Below are positions 42,425 to 54,174 of a DNA stretch of 64,000 bases, in pieces. The translations under genes were made by a program, and so were the position numbers. Source of the stretch: Moricandia arvensis (taxonomy: Eukaryota > Streptophyta > Magnoliopsida > Brassicales > Brassicaceae); contig CAJHQP010002005.1 in NCBI GenBank assembly GCA_905132765.1, forward strand, positions 32,480 to 96,479. Direction: 5' to 3'. Numbering within the stretch: position 1 is the stretch's first letter; every line of letters begins with the position of its first letter. The notes under the pieces were generated by a model that was given only the letters and a program-made list of their open reading frames with translations, had not been told where the DNA came from and ran no database searches.

Positions 42425-44339
42425 AATGGAGGAGGACAACCTCAAGGTCCCCCCAATACAAATGAAGAAGGTCAGACTCCTCACTTTGACCATGAGGGGG
42501 GAAATGAACCTGAAGAAAATACTCAAGAAGAAGGAGAACAATCAGGTTCTCATGATCAAAGTGTGGAGCAACAAGAGCAAGAAGAAGGACAAGGGTCAGT
42601 GAATGAGGAAGAGGGACAAGATCAAGAGCCGGCAGTAGAACAACAAGAGCAACAACTGAGGAGAAGCACTAGGATCAGAATCCCTCCAGGCAATTGGGTT
42701 AACACCAGAGTGTACTACAATGCTCAAGCAGTGGAATACCCATCTCGAGTTTAATGCTCTCTTGCTCAATACCCTGAAGATCATTATGTGCTTATGGTTA
42801 AAATGGATCAAAGTTACATCCCAAAGTCTTATGACAAAGCTATGAAGGATAAGGAATGGAAGGAGTCAATTGGTGCTGAAGCAAATGCCATGATCAAGAA
42901 TGATACTTGGTATGAGAGTGAATTTCCAAGAGGGAAGAAGGCAGTGTCGAGTAGGTGGATCTTCACTATCAAGTATCTTGCAAACGGGAAGATACATAGG
43001 AAGAAAACCAGACTTGTTGCAAGGGGATTTCCTCAAACATATGGTGAAGACTACTTAGACACCTTTGCTCCGGTTGCAAAGCTTCATACCATCAGAATAG
43101 TGTTGTCAGTTGCTGTTAATCTAAGATGGGGGCTTTGGCAGATGGATGTGAAGAATGCTTTTCTTCAAGGAGAGCTTGAAGATGAGGTGTATATGTACCC
43201 ACCACCGGGTCTCGAACACTTGGTAAAGGAAGGGAATGTCTTGAGGCTGAAGAAGGCAATATATGGTCTTAAGCAATCGCCAAGAGCATGGTACAACAAA
43301 CTGAGGCTTCAAGAGATCTGAGCTCGACCATACCCTCTTCACCCTCACATCTCCCTCAGGTATCATTGTCCTTCTAGTATATGTTCATGATATCATCATT
43401 ACTGGAAGTGACAAAGAAGGTATACAAGCTACCAAAGAATACTTGAAATCTGTGTTTGAAATTAAAGACTTGGGAGAGATGAAATACTTTCTTGGAATAG
43501 AGTTGTGTAGATCCAAGGAAGGCTTATTGATGTCCCAAAGAAAGTATACACTTGATCTTTTGAAAGATACAAGGAGGGAAGACAGCCAGGACACCCTTGG
43601 AGGAAGGATATAAAGTCCCACGAGAGGGGGAGATAGAAGAGAGTCCACTCTTTCAAGATGCCAAGCTTTAAAGAAAGCTTGTTGGTAAGTTGATCTATTT
43701 GACAATTACAAGACCTGATATATGCTTTGCTGTGAACCAGGTGAGTCAACATAGGCAAGGGCCTAAGGAGCATCATTGGAACATGGTGAAACTGATACTC
43801 TTGTACCTAAATGGATCATACGAGCAAGGAGTTTGGATGTGTTGCAATGAAAGCACAAAAGTGGTTGGATATTGTGATGCAGATTGGGCCGGAGATAGGA
43901 TGGACAGGAAGTTTACCACTAGCTATTGCACCTTCATTGGGGGAACCTGGTTACTTGGAAGAGTAAGAAGAAAAAGGTGGTGTCATGCTCCAGTGCTGAG
44001 GCTGAGTATAGAGCCATGTTGAAGCTCACAAACGATTTGGTTTGGATAAAGGGTATATTGAAGCACTTGGGGATTGATCAAGACACACCCATGACCATGC
44101 ACTGTGACAACCAAGCAGCTATACACATTGCCTCCAACTCAGTGTTCCACAAGAGGACAAAGCATATTGAAGTTGATTGCCATAAGGTGAGGCAAATGAT
44201 AGTATCCGGAGTCATCTTGCCATGCTACACCCGGAGTGAAGATCAGCTAGCTGATGTATTTACCAAAGCAGCTAGGCAGAAGACCATTGAGTCCATTCAC
44301 ACTCGTCTTGGACTCATGGATCTTACCAGTAAGAACTAA
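42425..44339 (+). pseudogene. copia-5 linker, RT and RNase H
   Basis: The linker is rich in Glu and Gln (VEQQEQEEGQGSVNEEEGQDQEP), followed by RRSTRIRIPPGNWVNTRVYY. The RT frame 42788-43321 has FAPVAKLHTIRIVLSVA and MDVKNAFLQGELEDEVY, then a deletion of about 22 nt near 43303. The catalytic motif is altered in YVHDIIITGSD (first Asp to His). RNase H has YCDADWAGD, SSAEAEYRAM and HCDNQAAIHIASNSVFH, ending at TAA 44339. Further frameshifts lie near 43570, 43670 and 43950. Confidence 0.9.
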
Positions 44340-44368
44340 TCCCCTCGCCATGGGGTCTTTACTCTTTT

Positions 44369-44412
44369 CCTTGTTGAGGTTTTATCCCTAAGGAGGGTTT
44401 TCTTTGACAAGG
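44369..44412 (+). promoter_or_regulatory. 3' UTR stem-loop, copia-5
   Basis: CCTTGTTGAGG pairs with CTTTGACAAGG, with 8 Watson-Crick pairs, 3 G-U pairs and no mismatch. It lies 29 nt after the stop and 69 nt before the LTR. Confidence 0.8.
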
Positions 44413-44481
44413 TTTTTAATGAGGAAGATCTCATGGCATTCCAAGTTTGACTTGTTCCATATGGTCAAGCTTGAGGGGGAG

Positions 44482-44709
44482 TGTTGAACAGAGGTTACAA
44501 CTTGATAGAAGAAGGCTTATGAAGAGAAAAGGAAGAGGTTTAGAGTGATCTGTACATGTCCGTACAGATCCGTACAACTAGGTCGTACATGCCATACATG
44601 TGGGCGAGCAATATTACCTTGGGCAATAAGTTACCCGGGTAAGAGTAACTCGACCAAGAGTTACTCTTACTAGTTACCAAGCGGACAAAGCTTGACTGAA
44701 TGGATAAGG
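44482..44709 (+). repeat. copia-5 3' LTR, first part
   Basis: It starts TGTTGAACAGAGG after the PPT TTGAGGGGGAG. TCCGTACAA is at 44569-44577. The LTR resumes at 48428 after LARD-4. Confidence 0.92.
44705..44709. repeat. TSD of LARD-4 (TAAGG), left
   Basis: The matching TAAGG is at 48423-48427. Confidence 0.93.
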
Positions 44710-45663
44710 TGTTGGAATTCATGAGTGTTTGTCTCATGTCAAGAGAGTATTCAGTTAACTTGTAACTGAATCCTCTTCAACCATACAACAAAAACTCACC
44801 ATTCAAAGGAAGAGACAACCAACTGGTTGTTTAATGCTCTTAAACAGCCTACACTATAACCAAGATCCTAGACAGCAAACTGGTTATGTGTGGCAAAGAA
44901 TATCTAGTTTGAATCTATCCTTCTGAAGTAACACAACACTTTGAGTTTGTGTACCTAAGATGAGGAGGATTTAGAATCAGTAATCTAGAGTTTAAGAAGT
45001 AGATAAAGAAGAGTATAGAGTGAGTTTGACAAGTATTAGGTTGCCTTATGAGAGAAAGAGCCAAGGCATCCTCTAAACCATAATACTTAACTCCTTACAT
45101 TGTGAATATTTTTTAGACACAAGCAAGGGAGAGAGAGCACACGATATTAGAGAGAGAAACTTGTCTATTGATTCTGATAAGAGTTACAAGAGCTGAAGCT
45201 GCCTTTAAATAGAAAATGAGCAACATTAAACAATTATTAAAGCAAGGGAATATAAACAAATAATTCTTTAGAAAATGAGAAGAGGCCAAAGGGGATACAG
45301 CCAAGTTCTGGCTCGTCCAGGAAGAGTAGAAAGGGACAGGAGGAGAGCACAGTCTCCTTAGGTTGATAGTGACAGGTCTGCTCTTGTCCTTATGCACCAC
45401 ATGTGATCTTTCTTGCTAAATTTAAACCAGATCCTTCCTTTTGAATTCAAATTGAGTATCCTATGTTTTCTGGAGTTTGGCAACATCCCTTAAGCCTTCC
45501 CACTTCTTTCTTCCTTGCAAGGTAGGTTAGGTCAGCTTAGTTACTTGTGGATCAAGTCTGAACAGACCAACTTCCATTTCAAGTCTCTGGATCATCTTTT
45601 CTTCTACTTTCCTTCAGTCCTTAATTGCTTGATTTCTTTGGTCATTCCCTCTTCATTTCAACA
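44710..45663 (-). repeat. LARD-4 3' LTR (954 bp)
   Basis: On the minus strand it starts TGTTGAAATGAAGAG after the PPT AGCTTAGGGGGAG and ends ATTCCAACA. Confidence 0.9.
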
Positions 45664-45733
45664 CTCCCCCTAAGCTTGACCATAGGAGATCCTTGGGCAA
45701 GCTTGGAACTGAGAGTACTTGCCTCATTAAAAA

Positions 45734-45774
45734 CCTAAGTATGGAAAACCCCTTCGGATAAAACCATACTTAGG
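45734..45774 (-). promoter_or_regulatory. pre-PPT stem-loop, LARD-4
   Basis: The arms CCTAAGTATGG and CCATACTTAGG form a perfect 11-bp stem. It lies 70 nt from the LTR. Confidence 0.85.
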
Positions 45775-47430
45775 GAAAAAGAGTGCAACCACCCTCAGCC
45801 TAGGGATTGGCCAGTGGGTTTTTGAGTCTGATTATCAAGTTTAGGGACTCATAAACCCTGGATCATGGCCTTACTAAAATGGCAAGCAGGCACCAATGCC
45901 TTCCTTGCTTCAAAATCAAAACTGCTTGGAACTCTCCATGTGGCTGGTTCTTTGTCTTCCCCTTTCTTCTTACATCCTGCCATCATCAAAGGGTTTGATC
46001 CACGACCAGACTCTTCTCGTGAGCTCCAAGTACCTGATTCAAACAATGCACACATATGCATCAATTCTCAAGGGGCAAACTTATTCAATCATAAGAATGA
46101 ATATAGATTTAGGTACTTCCCTTGCATAATTTTCTGAAGAATGGACATTGGCTTCTCATATTTAATACCCCTCCACAAGCTTGACCTGAGAATGAGAGTA
46201 TGTGGTCAAGCTTGGAAGATGAGAGTCAATGATGATCACTAATGCCTTGAGACCACAGCCCTCTTGGCTTGAATTGTGGCCTTTTCTCTTTAGTGTACTT
46301 CCTGTCCACCCTCTTGGTATCAGGTAAGTCACTTATGAGCAATCTCTCCACTGCTCCATTCATCCTCTCAACCATCTTGGGAGTTAATGGACACAATCAG
46401 TGTCCAAAGTGTTTATGGGCAGTGGACAATCTCCATGGTCAGGAGTATACATCATGTGTAGGCTCTGATCAACATGGGCAGCCTGTCAACAAACACTAGG
46501 ACAAGCATCAGTAGACAAAAAGAGACCAGAACATGGGTTTTCACCAATTCTAAACTTTAAAACACATTTAGAACATGTACAGCAAGCAATGGACAAATAT
46601 ATTCATGATTCTATCCCAGCAACACTCTCTGAATCCCTAATCCAGACTAAGCATTCAGGCAACAAAACAATTAATTTTCCTAAGGGCAGAAGCAAGACAA
46701 TTCTTTCAAGACAGTTTAACACCCTTAAGCAGATTCTAAACAAGTTTGTGAGAATAGAGATTTGAGTAACCAGAGAGTATAAGTAACCAGAGAATAAGTA
46801 GAGAGTAGAGAATGATGGAACCAGAGTATTAGTAGCCACATAATGGGAGAATGATGGAGAATAAGTAACCTGAAGAATCAGAGAATAGAGAGAATAGAGA
46901 ATAGAAAATAGACATTTGCCCAAGAGTTCTAATGGAAAGAGTTTTGCTCTGTTTTCTTGAGTTTTGTGGAAACATAAACAGCCAGGAGCATCCAATATAC
47001 ACCAAGAGTTTGGAGTTTGGTGCTTTATTAGCTGAAACACAATGGACCATTGAACAATTAATTTGCTCAATGATCTTAGAAATGTGCCACTGGAATAACT
47101 CATGAACTGATGTTTTTCAGGGCTTGCAACAAAAGAACCAACAGAATAACACATGAACAAGTATTTTTTGTGGCTTAGACAACAATGAATCCAATGGATC
47201 AAAACAGTTTGTCCACTAGTCAAAGAGATGCTCCACTAAGAGAAAGCTATTTTCCAATGGATAAACCATAATGGTGAAGCATTTTTCAAAATCTTTCTCT
47301 TCCTCAAGCTTGATTCAAGATACTAACAAGTACTGATCAAGCTAACACAATATCAGAGTGGGAGAGAAATGATATATTTAAACAAAACAGTGTTAAAAGA
47401 GGTGAGTCTAATCCCAAAGAAGAGCAACAA

Positions 47431-47443
47431 AGCTCTGATACCA
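47431..47443 (-). promoter_or_regulatory. LARD-4 primer-binding site
   Basis: The minus strand reads TGGTATCAGAGCT next to the LTR. Confidence 0.9.
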
Positions 47444-48422
47444 TGTTGGAATTCATGAGTGTTTGTCTCATGTCAAGAGAGTATTCAGTTAACTTGTAAC
47501 TGAATCCTCTTCAACCATACAACAAAAACTCACCATTCAAAGGAAGAGACAACCAATTGGTGGTTTAATCCTCTTAAACCGCCTACACTATAACCAAGAT
47601 CCTAGAGAGCAAACTGGTTATGTGTTGCAAAGAATCTCTAGTTTGAATCTATCCTTCTGAAGTAACACAACACTTTGAGTTTGTGTACCTACGATGAGGA
47701 AGATTTAGAATCAGTAATCTAGAGTTTAAGAAGTAGATAAAGAAGAGTTTATAGTGAGTTTGACAAGTATTAGGCTGCCTTATGAGAGAAAGAGCTAAGG
47801 CTGCCTTATGAGAGAAAGAGCTAAGGCAGCCTCTAAACCATAATACTTAACTCCTTACATTGTGAATATTGTTTAGACACAAGCAAGGGAGAGAGAGCAC
47901 ACGAAATTAGAGAGAGAAACTTGTCTATCGATTCTTATAAGAGTTACAAGAGGTGAAGCTGCCTTAAATAGACAATGAGCAACATTAAACAATTATTAAA
48001 GCAAGGGAATATAAACAAATAATTCTTTAGAAAATGAGAAGAGGCCAAAGGGGATACAGCCAAGGTCTGGCTCGTCCAGGAAGAGTAGAAAGGGACAGGA
48101 GGAGAGCACAATCTCCTTATGTTGATACTGCCAGGTCTGCTCTTGTCCTTATGCACCACATGTGATCTTTCTTGCTAAATTCAGACCAGATCCTTCCTTT
48201 TGAATTCAAATTGAGTATCCTATGTTTTCTGGAGTTTGGCAACATCCCTTAAGCCTTCCCACTTCTTTCTTCCTTGCAAGGTAGGTTAGGTCAGCTTAGT
48301 TACTTGTGGATCAAGTCTGAACAGACCAACTTCCATTTCAAGTCTCTGGATCATCTTTTCTTCTACTTTCCTTCAATCCTTAATGGCTTGCTTTCTTTGG
48401 TCATTCCCTCTTCATTTCAACA
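47444..48422 (-). repeat. LARD-4 5' LTR (979 bp)
   Basis: It matches 44710-45663 closely but has an extra tandem copy of about 27 bp (CTGCCTTATGAGAGAAAGAG...) at about 47776-47830. Confidence 0.9.
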
Positions 48423-48427
48423 TAAGG

Positions 48428-48800
48428 CGCGTGTTTGACAGGCTGGATCAAGGCTGGAAGAGCATCTGGTTAAGATGCCAAAGGAATCTCGCGTGTGAAG
48501 CACTCCAGCCACAAGTTTGAATTAGGCGTGCCTAGACCAGTTGACTACACATGCTTGGTGGATAAGCTTATCCTAAACCTTATCATCTATCCGTTGTGAA
48601 GCTTTTCTTCCTCTCCTATATATTTGTAACCTCTTTTCATTAATCAATATATCGAAATCTTATAGTCTCTCTTAGTCTCTTTCTCTAAGTCTCTCTCAAT
48701 GGATCGAAATCTCTCATATCAAGTCTTCTTCTTTCTAGTCTAAATCGTGTTCTTAGTCTCTCATTCTCACTCTCTACACTAAGATTCTCTCAAACTTTCA
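48428..48800 (+). repeat. copia-5 3' LTR, second part
   Basis: It continues from 44709 (GGATAAGG-CGCGTGTTTGACAGGC) and ends CAAACTTTCA at 48800. It includes the GCATCT...AGATGC hairpin near 48466, GGATAAGCTTATCC near 48560 and AGGCGTGCC in place of GGCGCGCC. Confidence 0.9.
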
Positions 48801-49431
48801 GTCTTGAAGGGACCAAACTACTTTCTGTGGGCTCGCCTAGTAAAGATAGCACTTTAAGAAAGAGGCCTATGGAGTCATGTGACAGAAGACACAGCTCCAA
48901 AGCCAAGCAATCCAACCAAAGGAGACAAGGAGGTAGCTTTTGTCGATGAAGGAAAATGGGATCAGGAGGACATGATGGTGATGACAATCATCCAAACCTC
49001 TCTAGATGGTCCTATCCTTGAAGCCTACTCTTACTGTGAGAAGGTGAAAGACCTATGGGATACTCTCAAGAAGGTCTATGGAAACATCTCAAACCTCTTC
49101 CGTGTGTTTGAGATGAAGAGATCCATCAACAAAATGAGTCAAGAAGACATGGAGTTCACAGCTCCCTTGGGAAAGTTTAGATCTTTATGTTCTGAATTTG
49201 AGATGTTAAGACCGGCTACAGTGATCAGGATGTCTTGAATGAAAGACGTGAGCAAGATAAGGTCTTTGACCTCCTTCTCACACTTAACCCGGCCTACAAT
49301 GATCTGATCAAACATATCTTGAGATCTGAGAATCTTCCAACACTTGAAGAGGTGTGCGAACAGATCCAGAAGGAGCAATGATCTCTTGGTCTATTCGGAG
49401 GAAAGGGTGACCTATTCCTTGCAGGTTAAGT
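48801..49431 (+). pseudogene. copia-6 gag fragment
   Basis: The frame reads VLKGPNYFLWARLVKIAL, a stop, then RGLWSHVTEDTAPKPS and AYSYCEKVKDLWDTLKKVYGNISNLFRVFEMKRSINKM. It is frameshifted near 49225 (NERREQDKVF follows in another frame) and ends at GLFGGKGDLFLAG. It lacks the start because copia-5 inserted there, and the rest because copia-7 inserted at 49432. It is therefore the oldest layer of this part of the window. Confidence 0.85.
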
Positions 49432-50012
49432 TGTGGTATCTACCTTGGGGTTGATTAGAAAGAAGAGAGGAGAAGGGTTTGGGTCGACCTTCTCCGTACA
49501 AGGTCGTATAGGCCGTACAAGGCCGTACAAGGCCGTACAGGCCGTACAAGGTCGACCAAAAGCATCTCGACCATGTTTCACCATTCGGGTAAAACCAAAG
49601 TCACCCGACTGCTTTACATGGGAGGTAACCTTATCCACCCGTTGGAAAGGAAGAAGACAGCCGCGTGAACAGGCTGGCACGAGCTGGAAGGATCAGCATC
49701 TTGTCAAAGATGCTGATGCCATTTACTTGGCCAGGAAGCCTCAGTTTGAATTAGGCGCGCCCCTTCTTTTGATCTCAGCCACATCCTTTCTTCTCTTGCT
49801 TTACGAAAACCCTTGTATCCCTCTCTATATATTGCAACTCCGAGTGGATGAATAAAACAGACAGTTCTTTTTAATACTTTGAGTCTTCAAACATGTTCTT
49901 CATAGTCTCTTAATCTTTCTTTGTTCTTAGTCTAAATCGAGTCTCTTTGCTCTATAATTTGTTCTTAGTCTCAGTCTTCTTACTTATTCATCTACAATAT
50001 CAAAAGATCTCA
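49432..50012 (+). repeat. copia-7 5' LTR (581 bp)
   Basis: It starts TGTGGTATCTACC and ends AAAAGATCTCA. GGCGCGCC is near 49753, a GCATCTTGTCAAAGATGC hairpin at about 49692, and a TATATATTG box near 49824. Confidence 0.82.
49493..49550 (+). promoter_or_regulatory. SBP-box-like array in copia-7 LTR, 10-bp period
   Basis: TCCGTACAA lies at 49493-49501. Four near-identical units GGCCGTACA(A/G) occupy about 49511-49550, mostly in 10-bp steps. Confidence 0.72.
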
Positions 50013-50028
50013 TGGCATCAGAGCCAGG
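50013..50028 (+). promoter_or_regulatory. copia-7 primer-binding site
   Basis: TGGCATCAGAGCCAGG has one change from TGGTATCAGAGCC. LARD-5 has the same TGGCATCAGAGCC variant. Confidence 0.85.
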
Positions 50029-50274
50029 TTAATCATCATCTGGGTTTGTGTTATTCAAGTCGATGAAGATCAAGGTTGCAACTTTTTGAAGATCTAAGGT
50101 GGTTTCTTGTAGATCCGGGTAGACGACTGAAGTTTGATACTTGTGTGTTGCAAAAGCTTGAGTCTTTCATTCCTACCTTCAAAGACTCAACCTTTCCTTG
50201 TGTTTCTGGGTTTATCAGTGTTCTAAGTTCTAGATCTAACCGTTTCCATGCTTTTGAAGTCAAGATGGTTGAAG

Positions 50275-51620
50275 ATGGAGAGTGTTAGCATGAAGGTTCC
50301 GGTTACTCTCAAGGGGAGTAACTATCTTTTGTGGTCTCGTCTAGTGAAGACTGTCGTGGGAAGTAAGGGTCTATGGGGTCATATCACATCCGGTGAGGCT
50401 CCTAAACTCATTACTCAAGAATGGGAAGCTGCGGATCCCACAAGTGAAGTGGAGAAATGGCAGCAAGAAGACATGATGGTAATGACACTTTTTCAAGGAT
50501 CTCTAGAGACCTCTATCAGGGAAGCTTATAGCTACTGTGAAACTGCAAAGGATCTATGGGATACCTTGAAGAAAGTGTATGGGAACATCTCAAACCTAAG
50601 CCGGGTGTTTGAGGTAAAGAGAGCAATCAATGGGTTGATACAAGAGGATATGGAGTTCACTAAGCATCTTGGGAGGTTTCGGGCACTCTGGTCTGAGCTT
50701 GAGATGCTAAGACCTAACACAGTTGATGCTGATGAGTTGAATGAGAGGCGTGAGCAAGATAAGGTCTTTGGACTCCTCCTCACTCTAAACCCAGCCTACA
50801 ACAGGCTCATCAAGCATATCTTGAGAGCTGAGAAGCTTCTAACTCTAGAAGATGTGTGTGCTCATATCCAAAAGGAACAAGGGTCTATTGGGTTGTTTGG
50901 GGGCTATGGCCGCTCACTCTGGCTAACCAAGCTGCGCAAATTGATCAAGCTGAAGCTTCAATGGCAAACAAGGCGGCTTACAACAAGTATGAAGACAGGA
51001 GGTTCAATGGTAACTGTGATCACTGCAAGAAGCATGGCCACAAGAAGAGTCAATGCTGGATCCTCCACCCACATCTCAAGCCGGCCAATTTCATGAAGCA
51101 GAGGGATGCTAGAGCTCACATCTCGGAGGGCTCAAATGGTGCGGGCTCAAACAAGACAACCGATGGTGATAAGAAGGAAACGAGTGAAGGAAAGTCTCTA
51201 GTTGCCTACACAGGAAACACCAGCCGGAGCAATGATCAAGACTACATAAGGAGGTCTGACATTGAAGCTCTCATCAAAATGCTTAAGGAGAATGGTAACA
51301 CCTTTGGTAACCTTAATGGGTATTCTCTTGGTGCTTCAATGATTGCTAGCAAAATAGAAAATGTGAATGAGGATAGGATGTTTAGAACTGGTAGGACAAT
51401 AGAAAATGATGTGAACCGTCTAAACCCTGCTTGTTCTAATCCTAAGATTGCTTGTCACATTGCTAGTAGCTCAACTAAACCATTGATTGGAGACTCAGGT
51501 ATTTCTCATCACATGATAAGTGACACCAGTTTGATCAAAGACATTGAACCGGCCAATGGTCATGTCATGATTGCTAATGGTGATAAAATTCATTGGATGA
51601 ATAGGAAATCTAAAACTGTT
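50275..51620 (+). pseudogene. copia-7 gag and protease
   Basis: The Gag start is taken at ATG 50275 (MESVSMKVPVTLKGSNYLLWSR), in frame with an upstream ATG at 50248 that lacks homology. The Gag core AYSYCETAKDLWDTLKKVYGNISNLSR is intact. A frameshift near 50900 moves the reading to the frame that carries LANQAAQIDQAE and the knuckle CDHCKKHGHKKSQC (about 51016-51060). Protease near 51490 reads GDSGISHHMISD: the catalytic Asp-Ser-Gly is kept, and the usual Ala is Ile. A further frameshift lies near 51590. Confidence 0.9.
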
Positions 51621-53141
51621 TAGTAAGAACTCAAGAGCTTTCTATATGCCTGATTTCACTTCAAACTTGTTATCTGTTAAGAAGTGCACTAATGATTTAG
51701 ATTGCAAGGTTATATTCAGTCCTAACGATGTTTAGTTTCAGGATATTGAGAGCCAAACGGTGATTGGAAAAGGAGTTACCAAGGGCAAGTTATATATGCT
51801 TGAAGAGCTTGATCCTGTTTCTGATTTTAGTTGATCTTTTACTTCTGCTTCTTCTGTTTTAAATAAGAATGCTTTGTGGCATGCTAGACTAGGACATCCC
51901 CATGTTAGGGCTTTGAATTTGATGTTACCAGGTGTTGTTTTTGAAAATAATGAGTGTGAAGCTTGCATTTTAGGCAAGCATTGTAAGACTGTTTTTCCAA
52001 GATCATCTATTGTTTATGAAAAGTGCTTTGATTTGATTCATTCTGATGTGTGGACTGCAGCTTGCATATCTAGGGATAATCATAAGTACTTTGTAACATT
52101 CATTGATGAAAAATCCAAATACACCTGGTTAACACTTATTCCATCAAAAGATAGGGTCCTTGATGCATTTAAGAACTTTCAATCTTATGTGACTAACCAT
52201 TATCTTGCTAACTTTAAAATCTTTAGATCAGATAATGGAGGGGAGTATACCAGTCGTGCGTTAAAAGATCACTTAGCTCAACATGGGATTCTCCACCAGA
52301 CTAGTTGCCCTTATACTTCCAGCAAAATGGAGTTTCTGAGAGGAAGATTCGCCATCTCATGGAAGTAGCAAGGTCCTTAATGTTTCAAGCCAATGTTCCC
52401 AAGAGGTTTTGGAGTGATGTTGTGACTACAGCTTGTCACCTGATCAACCGCACACCCACAAAGGTATTACAAGATCAAGCTCCCTTTGATGTCTTAAACA
52501 AGTACAAGCCATCAGTGGACTACCTGCGGGTCTTTGGGTGCTTGTGTTATGTGCTGATTCTAGGAGAGCTGAGAATCAAGTTGGAAGCCAAGAGTACAAA
52601 AGCAATGTTCATAGGCTACTCCATAACTCGAAAGGGATATAAGTGTTATGATCCGGTGGCAAGAAGAATTATGGTGTCTAGGGATGTCAAGTTCATAGAA
52701 GAAAGGGGGTATTATGAGGAAAAGAATCAAGAAGAGTTGAAGGACCATACCTCAGATAAGGCAGCAACTCTAAGGATCATCATGGAAGGTCTTGGCACTG
52801 GAGTGACCAAGAACCCGAATGTAAGTGGTCCAGCAGGGACAAATGAAGCAAACCAGTCTCCCCACCTTGGTAATGAGGGGGGGGGAAACACTGAAGATCA
52901 GGAAGATGGAAACTCTGGCAGTAGTGAAGAGTTTGATTCATGACAAGAAGAGTTTGATTCTTCAGAAGAAGATAGAAGCTCCGGGTCTCATGATCAAGGT
53001 GGTGATACTCAAGAAGGTCAGAGAAGTACTGAGCATCAAGAGGAGGAAGAACCTGAAGAAGGGGGAGTAGAACAGCAGCAACAGTTGCAGAGAAGCTCAA
53101 GGAGAAGAAGACCACCATCTGATTGGGTTCACACTAGGGTA
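51621..53141 (+). pseudogene. copia-7 integrase
   Basis: GAG-pre residues FYMPDFTSNLLSVKKC are near 51643, with stops near 51733 and 51832. The zinc module LWHARLGHPH ... CEACILGKHC is at 51874-51980. The core has LIHSDVWTAAC and FRSDNGGEYTS, and a 1-nt loss near 52320 (SKMEF for QQNG) before VSERKIRHLMEVARSLMF. The C-terminal part has RVFGCLCYV and CYDPVARRIMVSRDVKF. Past 52943 (stop) the acidic linker continues to SSRRRRPPSDWVHTRV. Confidence 0.88.
53137..53141. repeat. Candidate TSD of LARD-5 (GGGTA), left
   Basis: The five bases before the LTR. The partner should lie just after the LTR end at about 64002-64006, outside the window. Confidence 0.6.
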
Positions 53142-53383
53142 TGTTGGATTTTCACCAGAGTATAAGGATCTGGGTTTGTGTGTGATGAAGAAGCCTCTAA
53201 GGCTTATATGAACTCAAAATGAAGGTGAGAAGGGTTCTGGTTTTCCTTGTATGAACTTGAATCAAAACCAGAGAATAATAGAGACTGAGAGATATTAAGA
53301 AGAATAAGAAAGTGGTAGACTAAGAGAGATTTCGACTCAAGAACATCAAGCTTTATTTCTGGAAGTGGAGAGGGGTTTTCCCC

Positions 53384-53388
53384 CTTAC
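53384..53388. repeat. TSD of gypsy-5 (CTTAC), left
   Basis: The matching CTTAC is at 60058-60062; the second LARD-5 LTR has the uninterrupted CCCTTACTCCC near 63224. Confidence 0.95.
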
Positions 53389-54174
53389 TAACACGTTCCT
53401 AGGATGCTTCTCTGGATTGTTTGGGAGAGATCCTTGCGTAAACGAATCAAAAGACTCAAGTTTACCAAGGTTTGTGGATCGATTTGTTACACAAAGAGGT
53501 GTGGATGATCTCCTTGATACTCCTACGCACTAGATCAGATATGACACACCAAACTAGAACCCTTAGTCGCCGGATATGACTCACCAGCAAGCTCTTGCAC
53601 TCGACAAAGATCAGAGAGAAAGAGAGAATACAAAAGGTTAAAGATAAAAGACTGCGTGCCTTCGAATGAGGTTTACAAGAGTTTAAATAGAAACCGAGGA
53701 ACATGCTCCTTTAGGTTTCGAGAACTTAATGAAATAAAAACCATTGTTTAAAACTTATCCTAAGATAGAAATGTGGTTGGTCCTAATATGCATTTATCAT
53801 GCATATACTAAGATACATCAACTAGGTGATTTGTGAAGCAAACTAAGGCCTCGTTAAAAACCTAACTTTAGAAACCCCATTGGGACAAAACCAAAGGTAG
53901 GGAAAAAGAGCACACTTAGGTTGCTTGCCTAGTTGATGATCAGCTTGATAAAAGAGTAGCTTGAATGGTGGTGAGGGTGTCTTGTTTGATCAAACTTCGG
54001 CCAAGACAATCTTCTTGTATGAGTGACATCTTAAGTAATCCTCCAATAGCTTCCTTGAGCTTCTTTGATCTGGAACGAGTCATAGGCCCTTCTGGAATGG
54101 ACAATGCATCTTCATCAATTGGTTTGTCCATCAGCTCATCATCCCCATTAGTTTGCTGGTCCATGATCACATCA
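53389..54174 (-). repeat. gypsy-5 3' LTR (786 bp)
   Basis: On the minus strand it begins TGATGTGATCATGG after the PPT AAGAGGGAGGGGA and ends CGTGTTA rather than CA. Confidence 0.93.
53861..53901 (-). promoter_or_regulatory. LTR stem-loop, gypsy-5 3' LTR
   Basis: CCTACCTTTGG pairs with CTAAAGTTAGG, with 9 Watson-Crick pairs, one G-U and one mismatch. It starts 38 nt after the pol stop at 53940, and the inner loop is CCC-AAT-GGGG. Confidence 0.75.

Larger units (their letters stand above)
45664..47443 (-). other. LARD-4 internal region, no gene seen
   Basis: About 1.8 kb has no recognisable Gag or Pol. A minus frame of 206 codons (47223-46603) looks like low-constraint sequence and I do not treat it as a gene. 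46150-46430 is the inverse counterpart of LARD-3 28230-28530. Confidence 0.6.
44710..48422 (-). mobile_element. LARD-4, complete non-coding LTR element (3.7 kb)
   Basis: The 3' LTR is 44710-45663, the internal region 45664-47443 and the 5' LTR 47444-48422. PPT and PBS lie on the minus strand, with TSD TAAGG. It shares LTR phrases with LARD-3 (CTTGATCCACAAGTAAC, AAGCTGACCTAACCTACC), so the two are one family in opposite orientation. Confidence 0.92.
33718..48800 (+). mobile_element. copia-5, Ty1/copia element with two nested insertions, 5' end missing
   Basis: Pieces are 33718-35076 (protease to integrase linker), 42425-44481 (linker to RNase H and 3' UTR), and the 3' LTR at 44482-44709 plus 48428-48800. 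Gypsy-4 and LARD-4 interrupt it with TSDs. It sits in the gag of copia-6. Confidence 0.92.
49432..53141 (+). mobile_element. copia-7, Ty1/copia element, 3' half beyond LARD-5
   Basis: 5' LTR, PBS, gag, protease and integrase are present up to the linker SDWVHTRV, where LARD-5 starts. RT and the 3' LTR are expected beyond 64000. Confidence 0.88.

Noticed and set aside
46603..47223. 206-codon minus-strand frame in LARD-4
   Set aside because: Composition is low-constraint, no domain is visible, and the related LARD-3 has no counterpart frame. Treated as chance.
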